Source of the DNA: Adiantum capillus-veneris
Taxonomy: Eukaryota > Streptophyta > Polypodiopsida > Polypodiales > Pteridaceae
NCBI GenBank assembly: GCA_014529385.2
Contig: CM043949.1
Location: 113,897,477-113,961,476 of the forward strand
Direction of reading: 5' to 3'
DNA: 64,000 nucleotides
Translations under genes and position numbers: made by a program
The notes under the pieces: generated by a model
What the model was told of the DNA's origin: nothing
Databases searched by the model: none
The model's input: only the letters and a program-made list of their open reading frames with translations
In this document: positions 31,325 through 42,599 of the stretch, one piece after another
Layout of the letters: every line of letters starts with the position of its first letter
Numbering within the stretch: position 1 is the first letter of the stretch

Positions 31325-33890
31325 GTGGTTTCATTAGACCTAGCACTTCACCTTGGGCATCACCAATTCTATTGGTAAAAAAGAAAGATGGTACTATGCG
31401 CATGTGCGTAGATTATTGCGGATTAAATGCGATAACCATCAAGAACAAGTATCCTCTGCCTCGAGTGGATGAGTTGTTTGACCAAATCCATGGGGTAAGA
31501 TACTATACAAAGATAGATCTTCATTCAGGATACCACCAGGTCGTATCCTACTGCAAGATATCTCCAAAACTGCCTTTAGAACACGGTTCGGGCATTTTGA
31601 ATTTTTGGTTATGCCTTTTGGTATAACCAATGCTCCAGCTACATTTATGACACTCATGGATAGTGTCTTACGTCCCTATCTTGGAAAATTTGTTGTGGTT
31701 TTTCTTGATGACATTCTCATTTAGAGTAAGATTGAAGATGAACACATAGAACACTTACGATTAGTGTTCGAATAGCTACGAGCTCACACGCTGTATGCTA
31801 AGCAAAGTAGGTGCGATTTCTTCAAAACATAGATACATTACCTCGGTAAAGTGATCTCTTATTCTAGCATCAAAATGGACATTGACAAGGCTGCTGCCAT
31901 TCTTCGATGGCCACATCCCAACACGGTTGAGGAGCTTCAAATGTTTTTAGGCATGGATGGATTTTATCGATAGTATATCAATGATTATGTCAAAATTATT
32001 GTTCCTATGATGGATCAACTTAAAGCAAAAGGTAAGACCTTTTCTTGGGAAGAAGCCCAAAAACGTAGTTTTGAACAACTCAAGGTAGCTATAGCCACTG
32101 CTCCCATCCTAGCAATCGTTGACCCACTTAAGCCATACTAGTGATAAAGCAATTGGTGCCGTACTTCTCCAGGAGGGAAGACCTATAGCCTTTGAAAGTA
32201 AAAATTTAGATAGAGCTCAACAGAATTATTTTGTCTATGAGAGAGAGCTCTATGCCATGATTCACTTTTACGAAAGTGGTGACACTATTTATATGGTGCT
32301 GAGTTTGAAGTAGTTTTTGACCATGAGAGTATCAAATGGTTTACTACTCAAATGGACTTGAAGGGCCGTAAAGTTAGATGGGCCGAAATCCTTCAAGATT
32401 ATGATTGTAAGCTACGATATCACAAGGGGCGATATAATGTAGTAGCGGATGCACTAAGTCAGATGTCTCAAATTAATTCCCTTGCTTCCACAAAAATAAA
32501 GAGTGGATGTTTAGAGTCATTACGTGGCAAGTGTGCACAAGATCAATCATATGCTAAAGTGTGGAGTGCAGTTCTAAAAAGGGATCCCTCACACTCACAT
32601 GTCTTTGAACAGCTAGATCAACATGTCTCTGCACGCGCAAATAGAAACTCCAAAACACAGAGCTCCACCCCTACTAAGGAAGAGCTTAAGTGATGGAAGA
32701 ATTTTTCCATTGATGATGGCTACTTACTCCACAAAGGTAGAGTATATGTGCCAAAGGACTTAGACACTAGTGCCAAATCTTATTTGAGTGTCACGATAGT
32801 CCAAGTGCTAGTCATCCAGGTATTCGTAAGACATATGCGTTGCTTCAACATCAATTTTATTGGTCGGCGGGCTTACATCATGATGTTCAAGGGTACGTAC
32901 TAAACTGCCAACAGTTCCAAGTTAATAAGGAAGAGCGCCTCAAGGTAGGTGGCCTTTTACATCCTTTAGAGATTCCACAAGGTAAGTGGGAGAGTATCTC
33001 TATGGATTTTTAGTAGGACTACCTACTACAAATCGTGGCCATGATGCCATTTGGGTAATTGTAGACCGTCTCACAAAGATGGGTCGATTCATTCCCACTA
33101 AGAATATGGTTAAGACACTGGATTTAGCAAGGCTATTTGTAGAGCATATATATAAACTCTACGGTATTCCAGCTAGTATCATTAGTGACAAAGATCAAAA
33201 GTTCGATAATCACTTCTGGAGAGCTGTGTTCCATAAGTTGGAAACTAAACTTAATCTAAGTACGGCTGATCATCCAAAAATGGATGGTCAAATAGAAAGA
33301 GTTAATCAAGTGCTAGAGAATATGCTATGAGCGTATGTTAGTAAGAAGCAAACCAATTGGGAAGACTACTTACCTATATTAAAATTTGCTTATAATAGTT
33401 CAAAGCATGTGACTACAGGGTTTAGTCCATTTATGCTTTTGTATGGATTTCAACCTAGATCACCCGTTATGGTGGGGTTGTTGGCTAAGGAGAAGATACA
33501 ACAAGCGAAGGATTTTCTCCAAGACCATTTTGACATGCTTCAATTTGCTTGATAAAATGTTAAGCAAGCTCAAGATCGATATAAGAAGTATGCAGATGAG
33601 CATCATCGTCTTGCTAATTTCGAAGAAGGAGACAAGGTTTTCCTCAAAGTTCCGGAGCATTCAGAAAGTTTGAAGATGGGAAAAGTTGCTAAACTTTCAC
33701 CACGTTATTGTGGACCGTTACCATTTTCAAACATATAAGTCAAGTGGCCTATAAGTTAGCTCTTCCAGAGCACTCACGAGTTCAACCTGTTTTTCATGTT
33801 AGCTGTTTACGAAAATAGCTAGGACAAAATGATAATGTCATTGACAAAGTGGTGTTAGTCGACCTTATCAAACTGCCAAGCATTGGTGAT
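31325..33890 (+). pseudogene. Pol of element C: RT, RNase H, integrase; protease missing
   Basis: Reverse transcriptase begins at [20 protein letters not shown] (31335). It contains [11 protein letters not shown], the Y-T-K-I-D-L block and the catalytic [10 protein letters not shown] near 31700. RNase H (SDKAIGAVLLQEGRPIAFES) starts at 32135. The integrase zinc region lies around 32790-32930. The core has VIVDRLTKMGRFIPTK, IISDKDQKFD and DGQIERVNQVLEN, i.e. D, D and E in their usual order (33040-33330), and a GPY/F-type tail (LSPRYCGPL) follows near 33690. Only about 150 bp separate the Gag knuckle from reverse transcriptase, so the protease and RT start are deleted. A 28-bp direct repeat (31246 and 31279) sits at that junction. 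About ten stops or frameshifts are present. Confidence 0.9.
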
Positions 33891-34236
33891 TAGGGAGCTT
33901 GATTTCACATCAACACTAACCCAACAAGTGGTATCAGAGCCAACGGTTCTAACCTAGGCTTAATTAATCACTTCTCTCCCTTATTAACTCATGTTTGCAT
34001 TAGCCTATTCATCCCAATCCCTAATCACCACTTGGGCACGAGCATGCTCCACTGCCCTTTGGTGAATAGATCCCTCATGAGCCCCAAATGATTTTGGATT
34101 CTCATGAGCTTTGCCCCATACATCATGTCAGACGACAGGCGCTGGTAAAATGCTAGATAGAGCTGAAGAAGGTTCTACATGGGAGAATGTCTCCGCACTT
34201 AAGAAATGTTTTCCTACATTTGTTTTTGAGGACGAA
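33890..34236 (+). pseudogene. Interrupted chromodomain and 3' region of element C
   Basis: The C-terminal half of a chromodomain is readable at about 34140-34235 (EEGSTWENVSALKK, then CFPTFVFEDEND). The N-terminal half is replaced by unrelated sequence that includes a perfect TGGTATCAGAGCC primer-site motif at 33929-33941. The chromodomain places the element among chromoviruses. The foreign piece may be a fragment of another LTR element. Confidence 0.65.
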
Positions 34237-34267
34237 AATGATTCTCCAAGGGGGGGGGGGGGGTAAA

Positions 34268-34390
34268 TGTAAGGACATGTGTCCTATGGGCAAGGCAATC
34301 GGCACGGCCGGATAGTGTGTACGCTAGGGGGAGGCTATAAGATAGCACGGTTGGGTGGAGACTAGCACTGGCATTACCGCCGCCCTTTCA
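34268..34390 (+). repeat. 3' LTR of element C
   Basis: 123 bp, TGTAAGGACATGTG…GCCCTTTCA. It follows a G-run purine tract and is followed by the GACAT target duplication. Confidence 0.95.
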
Positions 34391-34395
34391 GACAT

Positions 34396-35472
34396 CATGC
34401 AAAAGTGTCTAGAGAGGTACGAAGGGGAAAAGAAACAACGCTTGACAGATTGCCTTCAATTCAAGTACAACCGTGCCCCTAGAAACCTTCCTTTTCCAGA
34501 TCATCTTCAAAAATTGCATGACTTTCCAACTGGGTGATGGTTAGATGCGACAATCTCAGAGGCAAAGAGAAATGGAGTGTTGATTATTGAAGAGGAAGAG
34601 GAGATGTCAAGGGGTTGCGATTGGCATATATATTTCAAAACTTCCTTTTTGAGCTCCCCATGATCACATTGCTTTAATAACTTTTAGTCTGTTTCAATTT
34701 TGTGGCTGCAATATCACAAATATGGATCTTTGCGGTCGCATGGGAAACACTTCAGAGTGCAACGAGTCGACGAACAAAGGGTCACTTTCGACAGTGGTGA
34801 TAGGGCAAGCTTCATCCAAGAAAGTAGGAGTAGTGCTAGGGATAAGAATAGAGAGACTAGCTAGGTTGAATATAGAGACTAGCCAGCTTGAATACTTTGG
34901 CTATATCCAAGACATCTTGAAGATTAGCTTTAGAAAGTTTGATATGTTTATCTTTGATGTCAAGTGGTTCAAAGTTATTACCAGCAACCCTAATGCAACT
35001 GTGCGTAAAGACAAGAGTGGATTGATTGATTCAAGTGAACTCTAGGCGGGTGTGGACAGATGCGCGGGATACATTCGTACTTCCGCAGCATTGTGAACAA
35101 GTTGTGTTCATACACGATCCACTATGGACAAAAAATGATGAGAATGATCTGTCTAAACCCTGTTGGCTCTATGTCATTGAAGTTGCTCCACGTAGCAAGC
35201 AAGTGTGTGAAGGATTGGACGTTGAGGCCGAAGAGGTGATTCATGAACAAAGTGCAGGACCGACAGAAACTTTAAGTTTAGATTTTGAGGTGGATGTCAG
35301 TAGTGAGCAGTTGTCTAAACCTAGAAATGAGCTGTCAAATACTGAAGCTGATGCGGAGAGCGACAAAGAAGTAGAGCTCGATGACAAAGATGCAGAAGTA
35401 CAAATTGAGATAGACATCTTTGGTGCATCAAATCTCATAGAGGATGAAAGGTTAACGAATGATTTTTGCTAG
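34396..35472 (+). pseudogene. CACTA transposase, C-terminal part (DUF4216-like)
   Basis: It resumes the reading interrupted at 29212 (MQKCLERYEGEKKQRL…). After a gap come CNESTNKGSLSTVV, GYIQDILKISFRKF, DVKWFKVITSNPNATVRKD and, in the next frame, DTFVLPQHCEQVVFIHDP, followed by an acidic Glu/Asp-rich tail ending at 35472. The FKV…NPNAT…FVLPxxxxQVVFIHDP order is that of the DUF4216 region at the C-terminus of plant Tnp2 proteins. A frame change at about 35030 separates the two halves. Confidence 0.8.
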
Positions 35473-35623
35473 GAACTCTTTTGTAAAACTCTTTTATTAG
35501 TCTACAATACACTTTAGATTCATTCATTTGTGTAGCAGCTTCGTGGATTTGTTATTTGTATTGGTTAAGCGTTTCTTCTGTAAAGTAACGTATTTTGTGG
35601 GTGTTGTTTATGTATGATTAGCC

Positions 35624-36733
35624 ATGGATGATGACGATGAGCAATACTCTCCTAGTTTTAGTTTTCCTGTCACTCTGATCGGCATGTCACCCAAGCAGAT
35701 GGGCTCATTTTTGTCTCAGTTCACACCAGAGCAGATCGTGATGGCACAACACCTTTGGGCAACAGGTCCCTCTAGACCTACTATGGCTGACCCTACACCC
35801 GGGACTAGTGTAGTCTTACACCGAGCGGCCCCACACCTCAGTCTAGTGTGCCCCCTACACCTGGGACTCATGTGTCCGCTACACCGGCGGGCGGTTCATC
35901 CTCAAGACGAGGTAGGCATCGTTTTGGAGGTGGTGGTTGCTGTCGTAGAGGTTCTACCGATGCGTCCACACCACCAAGAGAGCGTCCACCACTCTCTTCA
36001 ATAGATAGTTCACCGATTGGCACACCATGTACACCTTGGGGATCACGCAAGCATGATCCTAGCAAGGTGTACAAGAGCAGGGATGGGGCTGTTGTGGCAG
36101 ATAGGGTCGGAAAGGCCATGAGATAGAGGATTCCACAGCTTTGTACAATTCAGTTTGGTCACTCTGTGATGGAGGTTTGGGATAACCTCGATGTTGGAAG
36201 AAAGAATTACATTGTCAAGGCCATTCACAGAGAGTACATGCCGGCAAAGGGGTACGATCCAGTCTTGAACCCCTAGATTTTGAGCGTGGAGAAGTCCACA
36301 ATGTCACACCGTCGGTCAGAGGTAAGAGACATGTACAATGATGGCAGTCCCAAGCCGGCATGGTTGGACGCAGAGGAGTGGGCGGGGATTGCATGAGAGA
36401 CACAAGACAATCCTCAGAGATTTCAGAAGCAGAGAGATGCAACCATAGCACGTTTGGAGTCTGTTGGAGCGTCACATCTTGGGAGTGGAGGCTATGATAC
36501 GCTTTGACATGAGTTTGTAAGTATTATACGTATGCTTTAAATTATGGAATATATATATGTTATTTGAAGATTTATCTAATGATTAAACCATAATTTTGCA
36601 GGAAGTTGCCATGAAGCGTCTTCTGACACGCCGAGACGAGAAGTATGGGTACAAGCATGGACTTGTGGCCCTTTCGACCCAACTGCTGCAGGAGGAGGGA
36701 GAGGACGTCAACTGGGAGGCATTACCATGAGGA
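35624..36733 (+). pseudogene. Second CACTA ORF (plant transposase, Ptta/En-Spm type)
   Basis: It starts MDDDDEQYSPSFSFPVTL with a Pro/Thr/Ser-rich linker. A frame change leads to RKHDPSKVYKSRDGAVVADR, then VMEVWDNLDVGRKNYIVK, KPAWLDAEEWAGI and QKQRDATIARLESVGASHLG near 36450. An intron-like gap (about 36515-36600, GTAAGTATT…TTGCAG) follows, and the last block (KRLLTRRDEKYG…) ends at 36729. The WLDAEEW…SHLGSGGY order resembles the Transposase_24/Ptta domain encoded next to Tnp2 in CACTA elements. At least three in-frame stops. Confidence 0.7.
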
Positions 36734-36778
36734 TCTTCTCACTCAGTGATTGTTTGCATATGTATAGTTTTGTAGTGC

Positions 36779-37035
36779 TTATGTTTATGGTTTATGGTTA
36801 TGTTTATGGTATGGCACAGATGTTATGGTTAAGATTTGGTAGTCAAGTTAGAATTATGGTTTTGCTATGATGCTATGGAGATCATGTGATGGTGATGGTT
36901 ATGGTTGTGCAATGATGGTATGGTTGTTATGGTTATGGTATGACAAGCAAGTTATGGTAATGGTTATGGTATGGCAAACAAGTTATGTGTATAGTTTTGC
37001 AATTTTTGACTCATGTTTTAGTTATGGTTACAAAA
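36779..37035. repeat. Degenerate GTTATG-rich simple repeat
   Basis: Variants of GGTTATGGT and GGTATGG recur throughout this AT-rich 3' region of the CACTA element, including two copies of a GCAAGTTATG/CAAACAAGTTATG unit. Confidence 0.7.
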
Positions 37036-37239
37036 TATTTATGCCGTTATGCCATGATCAAGCTTTTGATTTTGTGGTTATGTTTTTCTTACAATTTTGC
37101 TAATTGCCATACACTCGCTCTTTAGCATTAGCTTGTAGGTGGAGTGCGATTGCTTGTGCACTCTTCCTTTGGACAGAGAGGGCTGTTTTCTTTTGCTGCA
37201 GTACATGCAACATCAATTCCCAGCCCTCTCTGCCCAAAA

Positions 37240-37512
37240 CATTTTGCAAGTTTGGTCGTCGGTATAGAGTACGATATAAGCGTCGGTATAGTCCTCGGTA
37301 GACGCGTCAGAATAAGCTACAATATTATCGGAAATTATTTCATTGCGTATTCCGACGCTCATTTCATGGGGTATTTTGATGCTTAGTAAATCAATACTTA
37401 TACCGATGTTACGATACCGGCGTCTCTTCCGAGGCCTATTTCAACGCTTTTTAGTTTAAAAACTAACTTTTTTCGTCGATATTTGCGTTGATTTTTGCGC
37501 GGCATGTTATAG
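37240..37512. repeat. Right subterminal region and terminus of the CACTA element
   Basis: Motifs of the form CGTCGGTATA, GACGCGTC, CCGACGCTC, ACCGATGTTACG and ACCGGCGTC recur in both orientations. The last bases GTTATAGTG are the complement of CACTATAAC, the CACTA terminal motif. The next bases (CTT) could be one copy of a 3-bp target duplication; the partner is lost with the left end. Confidence 0.7.
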
Positions 37513-37800
37513 TGCTTGCGCAAGCGTGTTAATCAAGAACCTCGCTATGCGTGGATACTCATCTTGTGCAAAAGAATAAGCATGTGCCACTAGACAAACA
37601 TTCACTACTGGGTAGGGATCACTAGTTATCCATAGATGTATCAGCCATTCTAACTCCTCAAAATTTCTCTCTCGTCCAAGTCTCTCTACCAAATCCCATT
37701 GGCAAGAAAGTACAGGGTAGCACATGTGAAACACTTGAGAAAAATAAAAAGGGTACCTTTCATAAAAAATAGAAGCGCACGCCTTTGGTGAACTAGCCAT
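37507..37800 (-). other. Unrecognised 97-codon frame cut by the CACTA terminus
   Basis: The frame starts MASSPKACASIFYERYPFYF and continues with VERLGRERNFEELEWLIHLW and a DPYPVVNVCLVAHAYSF stretch. It is open exactly up to the CACTA end at 37512 and then stops within CACTA sequence. It lies 3' of element D's pol, so it may be D's 3' region or host sequence hit by the transposon. I recognise no domain. Confidence 0.3.
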
Positions 37801-38513
37801 CTATGAGGATACAAATAGATTTGGTTAGGTCTTTAAAACATAAGAGTTGTTTTCGTGTGCTGCTTGATGTGACATGGTGAATTTGGACTTATGTGTAGGA
37901 TCTGATAGGGTGCTCTCTCATTGCTAGTCGCTCTTGCTCTTTTACTATTTGTTATTTTTAAAATTTTGTTTTTGGCTATTTGCTAGAACTAGTATAAGGC
38001 TATGTATATACAGTCCCTCAATTGCAGAGTTCAGATGTCAGGGAAGAAAATTTAAGAGAATGGGGATCCAAAATATTGACATGAGTGAGGACTCCCCCTT
38101 CCTTGGGTAGGTTATACTGTTTGAAATGTGCTCGTCACCCTTTGAAATCAATTGTTCCAGTTGTTGGTAATAGGTGAGGATTTTTGCCAGTAGTTTTCTA
38201 TTACCTTAGGTGCCTCATCGAGTTGCAAGAGTAGTAAGGTACTCTCCCAAGATCGAACTTGAAGCGGTTCATCAGGTGATTGTTGAACACTAGGAGGTGA
38301 AAATTCCTTTGTAGCTTCATGGAGGTCCCGGGGAGGTCACCTAATAAAAATGTAACCTATCACGTGAGTTCAACAGAAGGGTATTTAAAGTTCTTGAAAC
38401 TTACAGAAATATATAAACAAAAGGGAATTATTATTTCAAATTTGAAAAAAACTTACAGATTTTAAAAGAAAAGGGTACATTATACTCGTAACAAAATTTA
38501 CAGATAAGGGGTT

Positions 38514-39753
38514 TTACAAACATGTCTTGAACGCAAGTGATATGGTAGTTTTACACATAGTGAACCCCCCGAGATGGAGGTCCACTATTGTAGGTGGATA
38601 CTGTGGAGAAGCTTTTACCTCTATGGATGCATTACATGAGGAGCTAGAAGCTTCATGGGACTCCCCCCTTCCTGAGCTAGGTGGAATAATTTGGTTTTGC
38701 CTTGGAACACAAACTAGCTCTGGAATAGGTGTGTAGCATTCTGTGATCTTTCTCTTTCCACGGTATGCCTTTGGCTTTGGAGTTACATTGATTGACTCAC
38801 ATGGTTTTGTAGGTGATAGGGAAAGACACATTTTACATCTGGGTACCCAAATTTGATCATTTCCATCATAGTAGCCTTGGGATTTTAATAGTCATTTTGG
38901 AATCCATCGTGATTTGGTATTGACTCTCCCAGAGTGCGCTCTTGGTTTTTCATGAGAAGTTTTTCTTGAAATGGATGGAAGGTTTGAGGTATCTGGAAGT
39001 AAGTCCTTGGGGACCCATTGATATGTACTCTTAGGTCGTGCATGTTGAGTACTTGCAATAATACTGCTTGCTGCAACTACAAGTGTTGAAGTGCTAGGTT
39101 CATGGGCAACCGACAAGGACAAGTTACCACTTTGGTTTGTGAATTTTGGCTATCTTGCAACTTTGCTAGATTTTGCAACGTAGTTGACTTTGCTTCAATG
39201 ATAGGGGTAAGAGTCGGTGGTCGTGTCGTGACACTACCAGTACCCCAATCAATAGTGCATTTGGTTGCTAACATCCACGTGCGTCCAAGATTTATGTTGC
39301 CCTCCATAGTTCCAACAAGCATGGCCAAAAAGTCTTGAGATACAACCCCATTGTCATAACTAACAAAAGTGTACCAAATACCAAAAAATTGTAGTTTTTT
39401 TCTTGTTGACACCTTTGAATTGGATAATACTCTCAAATAGAGATGGATTTCCTAACTGATACCACACCCCATATGATAGCAGATTATACTCAGCACCCGT
39501 GTCCAATAAGGCGTTATATAGTACTTTTCCATAGGTGTTGTTTAGCTCAATAGGGTATCGTAGAGGTGTGTTAGAGTCCAACCAATCCTCGTCAATTTCA
39601 ACGTGGAATGCATGTGTAACTACAAGGTTAGCCTCTCGTTGGCGCCTTATGCATTGTTATCGCTCCTTAGCCTTAGCTTGAGCTTGTATCTTCTTCAATT
39701 CTATTTGTGCCTTGGCTGCCTTTTTTTGATGGATGGCACATAGTTCCTCTTGG
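38514..39753 (-). pseudogene. Extra aspartic-protease domain and tail after integrase, element D
   Basis: The reading leaves the integrase C-terminus (LLNGSKLK) by a one-base frame change and continues RYYDPLSQEELCAIH… through a Lys/Ala/Gln-rich helix (KKAAKAQIELKKIQAQ). It then reaches an aspartic-protease-like domain: active-site block YNALLDTGAEYNLLSYGVW (about 39480-39530), flap-like region, and INLGRTWMLATKCTIDW (about 39240-39290). The latter equals the I-L-G-R hydrophobic second signature of retropepsins, with N in place of the usual leucine-preceding residue. A Pro/Ser/Lys-rich tail runs to the stop at 38514. Element D already has a protease before reverse transcriptase (43361-44017). 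Standard plant Ty3 elements have only that one. Confidence 0.65.
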
Positions 39754-39754
39754 C

Positions 39755-40681
39755 TTAAAGGATCATAGTATCTTTTAATTTGCTCCCATTGAGGAGTCCA
39801 ATGGTTTCAACTCCATAAAGAGTCTCCACATGAATGGTCCCTTGTTGGGTGATTTCACATACTCTATATGGTTCTTTTTCCGCATATTTCAAATTTTTCT
39901 TTTTGTTACGCACTCCATACATAAGGACTTTATCACCAACATTGATATCCTTATTCTTTAGATGACGGTCAAACCATTTCTTCCTCCTATCTTTCTCCAC
40001 AAGTGCGTTTTGCACAGCCAATTACCTTTCTTCATCTAACCTTTCAAGGATATATAAGCGCTCAACTAAAGGGTTACCATCCCAACCTTCTTGTGAAGCT
40101 ACACGTAGACTAGGAACTATGAAATCCCATGGTATAACTGCTTCTTGACCATATACCATTTTGAATGATGTACAATTGATAGCCACTTTGTAAGAAGTAC
40201 GATAAGCCCATAGGGCTGAAGTCAAATTCAAATCCCAATCTGTGCGATGAGCTTCCACCGTTTTGGTCAAGATAGAGATTAAGGTCTTGTTGGTGCGCTC
40301 AGCTTGGCCATTTGCTTGTGAATAATAAGGTGTGGACTTATGGTGAGCTATCATGAAGTTGGTAGTGAGTTCTTTTATCACTCTATTTATAAAATGAGTG
40401 CCATTGTCACTCACAATCTCAAAGGGACAACCAAATCTTGTAATAATGTTCTCAAAGAGAAACTTGGCAGTTTACCTTGCATCAGCCTTACATGTCGCCC
40501 TGGCTTCCGCCCACTTTGTCACATAGTCAGTGGCAACAAATATATATCGAGATTGAGTGCTATGAGCTATCGGACTAATTGGGCCTATAAAGTCGAAACC
40601 CCATTTTTCAAATGGTTGAGTCACTTTAACAGGATGTAAGGGCATCTTATCCTTTCTTTGTGTGATCTTGTAACGTTGCAT
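39755..40681 (-). pseudogene. Integrase of element D
   Basis: The core begins KWGFDFIGPISPIAH (first Asp, about 40600). The second Asp is in IVSDNGTHFINR (about 40400) and the Glu in YYSQANGQAERTNKTL (about 40310). A zinc-region remnant (KGCDECNVTR) lies just upstream at about 40690. The C-terminal domain, KDINVGDKVLMYGVRN … PYRVCEITQQGTIHVETL … GLLNGSKLK, ends at 39755. One stop in the core, between 40414 and 40480, and one frame boundary at 40021. D, D and E are all present. Confidence 0.9.
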
Positions 40682-41164
40682 TCATCACATCCTTTTGCAA
40701 AAAGTGATGCATCCTTGAATAAGGTAGGCCACCAATAGCTTGATTGCAACACCTTTCTAGCTATTAGTTCCCTGAGAAATGTCCTCCGGCTATACCCATG
40801 TGGGCTTCTTGTAGTATGTATAAATACTCATCCTCTCGGGCACGACGTCTAAGAATATCATCCTTCCCTAGCCTGTAGAGAGTTCCTGCAATGAGAGAAT
40901 AAGATTCACATTCTTTTAGCAGTTTTTGAGCTATGTCCTTACGAAGCTCTTTGGGTGGAAAACCATTAACTAGAAATTCACAATCTTCTCACTCCATTCA
41001 GGTATGGTTTCAACTAAGAATAGAGAGTATCTGGCAATTCATCATCGACTCTAGTAGAGGCTTCACCATTGGGTATGTGAGACAAATGATCCGCCATGAC
41101 ATGTCTTTTACCAGGTCTCACCAAACAATAAAATCAAACTCAAGGAGAATTAACAACCATCTCT

Positions 41165-42575
41165 TCACGTGGAACAAGGTTTATTTACTAGATACAACAA
41201 GGCTTGATGATCCACATAAAAAACAAACTTGTTGGCAAGAAGGTAGTAGCGAAATTTCTTCAATGCGTAAATCATAGCTAAACCTTCTCGTTCCGTAGTG
41301 GTGTAGTTTCTCTCGGCATCATTCAATTGACGACTTGCAAAGCTAATGGGATAGTCCAATTTGTGTTTCCTGGTTGAGCTAGAACACAACCAATAGCAAA
41401 GTTTGATACATCAATATGCACATGGAAAATTATATTCCAATCGGGCACTCGTAAAATGGGAGCACTTGTCAAGGTCTTTTTCAATGACTCATAAGCATGG
41501 TCACACTCCGTGGTCCAGTGGAACTCAATAAGAAGCTTGTACAAAGGACGAGCTATTTCGACAAAACTTAAAATAAACCGTCAGTAATAACCAACATGGC
41601 CCATGAACCTTTGAACTCCTTCATAGTTTGTAGGTGGTGGCAATTCAACAATGGCTTTAATTTTGCTCCCATCTGTGGGAATCCCATTTTTGGACACTAT
41701 ATGCCCTAAAATGACTCCATGTTTAACCCAAAATTGGCATTTGAAAGGGTTTAAGGAGTTGCGATATAATCTACACTTCTCACTAACACTTTTTGTAAGC
41801 ATGATAGATGTTATTTCCAAGAGGAATAAACACAAAGGTCATCTAAAAAACCTTTGCAAAACTCCCTCAAATATTCTCTAAAAGTAGTGTTTATTAATCT
41901 TTGAAAGGTAGCAGGGGCACTGGTTAAGCCAAAAGCCATAACACGAAATGCAAACACTCCAAATCTGGTTATAAAGGCTGTTTTAGCTTGGTCTTCTAGC
42001 ACAATTGTGATTTGATTGTATCCAGAGTACCCATCTAAAAAGCTATAAGCTTACTTTCATGCAGCTCTTTCAAGCACATGTTCTGAATATGGCAAGGGGT
42101 AATGGTCTCTCCTAGTGGTGGCATTGACCTTCTTGAGATCCACGCACACTCTGAGTTTCCCATTCTTTTTCAATACAATCACTATTGGAGACACCCATTC
42201 TGAGTGCTCAATAGGGTATATGAATCCGCATTTCACAATCTTTTCAATCTCTTCTTGAACGATCTTTGCATATTTAGGATTCATTGGGTAGGGTCGTTGC
42301 TGAACTAGTTTAGCCATGCTATTCATGGGGATTGTGTGCTACAGCACAGAAGGTGGAACACCTTTCATATCATGATATGTCCAAGCAAATATATCCCTAA
42401 ATTCCTTGAGAAGTTCTTTAAGTACACACTCCTCAGTCTCTGTCAGATCTTGGGCAATGAAGATAGGTTTGGACACTTCTCCTGGTTCTGCTAACTCTAT
42501 TTCCTTAACTGTCGCGGGGCCATCATAAACTCCATTTCTTCCATTGATAGGTTTTCTTTGAGCCTTTGTATACAC
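41165..42575 (-). pseudogene. Reverse transcriptase and RNase H of element D
   Basis: The lead-in is EFRDIFAWTYHDMKGVPP (42350-42400). The fingers are KIVKCGFIYPIEHSEWVSPI and KLRVCVDLKKVNATTRRD. The palm is KTAFITRFGVFAFRVMAFGL and SAPATFQRLI, with the catalytic CKGFLDDLCVY near 41830. RNase H includes ERNYTTTEREGLAMIYALKK and VDHQALLYLVNK (41170-41310). Two stops interrupt the palm between 42010 and 42060, and several frame changes follow 41810. Confidence 0.9.
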
Positions 42576-42599
42576 AACCTTACGTTCCTCTGTGGTGTA

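Larger units (their letters stand above)
29212..34395 (+). mobile_element. LTR element C: chromovirus (Ty3), with target duplication GACAT
   Basis: The element itself spans 29217-34390 and is flanked by the 5-bp duplication GACAT at 29212-29216 and 34391-34395. Its LTRs are only 123 bp each, about 88% identical. It holds a decayed initiator-Met primer site (TAGTATCCCAGC at 29341), gag, reverse transcriptase, RNase H, integrase and a chromodomain remnant, and the purine tract CCAAGGGGGGG… (34237-34263). Protease and the start of reverse transcriptase have been lost, and the chromodomain is interrupted. It landed in the CACTA transposase just after the codons for FCLLNSD. Confidence 0.95.
26738..37512 (+). 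mobile_element. CACTA (En/Spm) DNA transposon, interrupted by element C
   Basis: Plus-strand transposase sequence lies on both sides of chromovirus C. A second transposase-associated ORF follows, and the right end is GCGGCATGTTATAGTG at 37497-37512, i.e. CACTATAACATG read inward. The subterminal 270 bp hold repeated CGTCGGTATA, CCGACGCTC and ACCGGCGTC-type motifs, typical of CACTA transposase-binding arrays. The left terminus is missing: coding sequence begins directly at the truncated LINE boundary. The right end lies within an open frame (37507-37800). Many stops and frameshifts make it immobile. Confidence 0.85.

Noticed and set aside
38650..38680. CTCCCCCCTTCCTGAGC as a purine tract (minus strand) for element D's 3' LTR
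   Set aside because: It lies inside the coding tail of the extra protease ORF, and no LTR copy follows it. A second similar tract at 38085-38100 is also unsupported.
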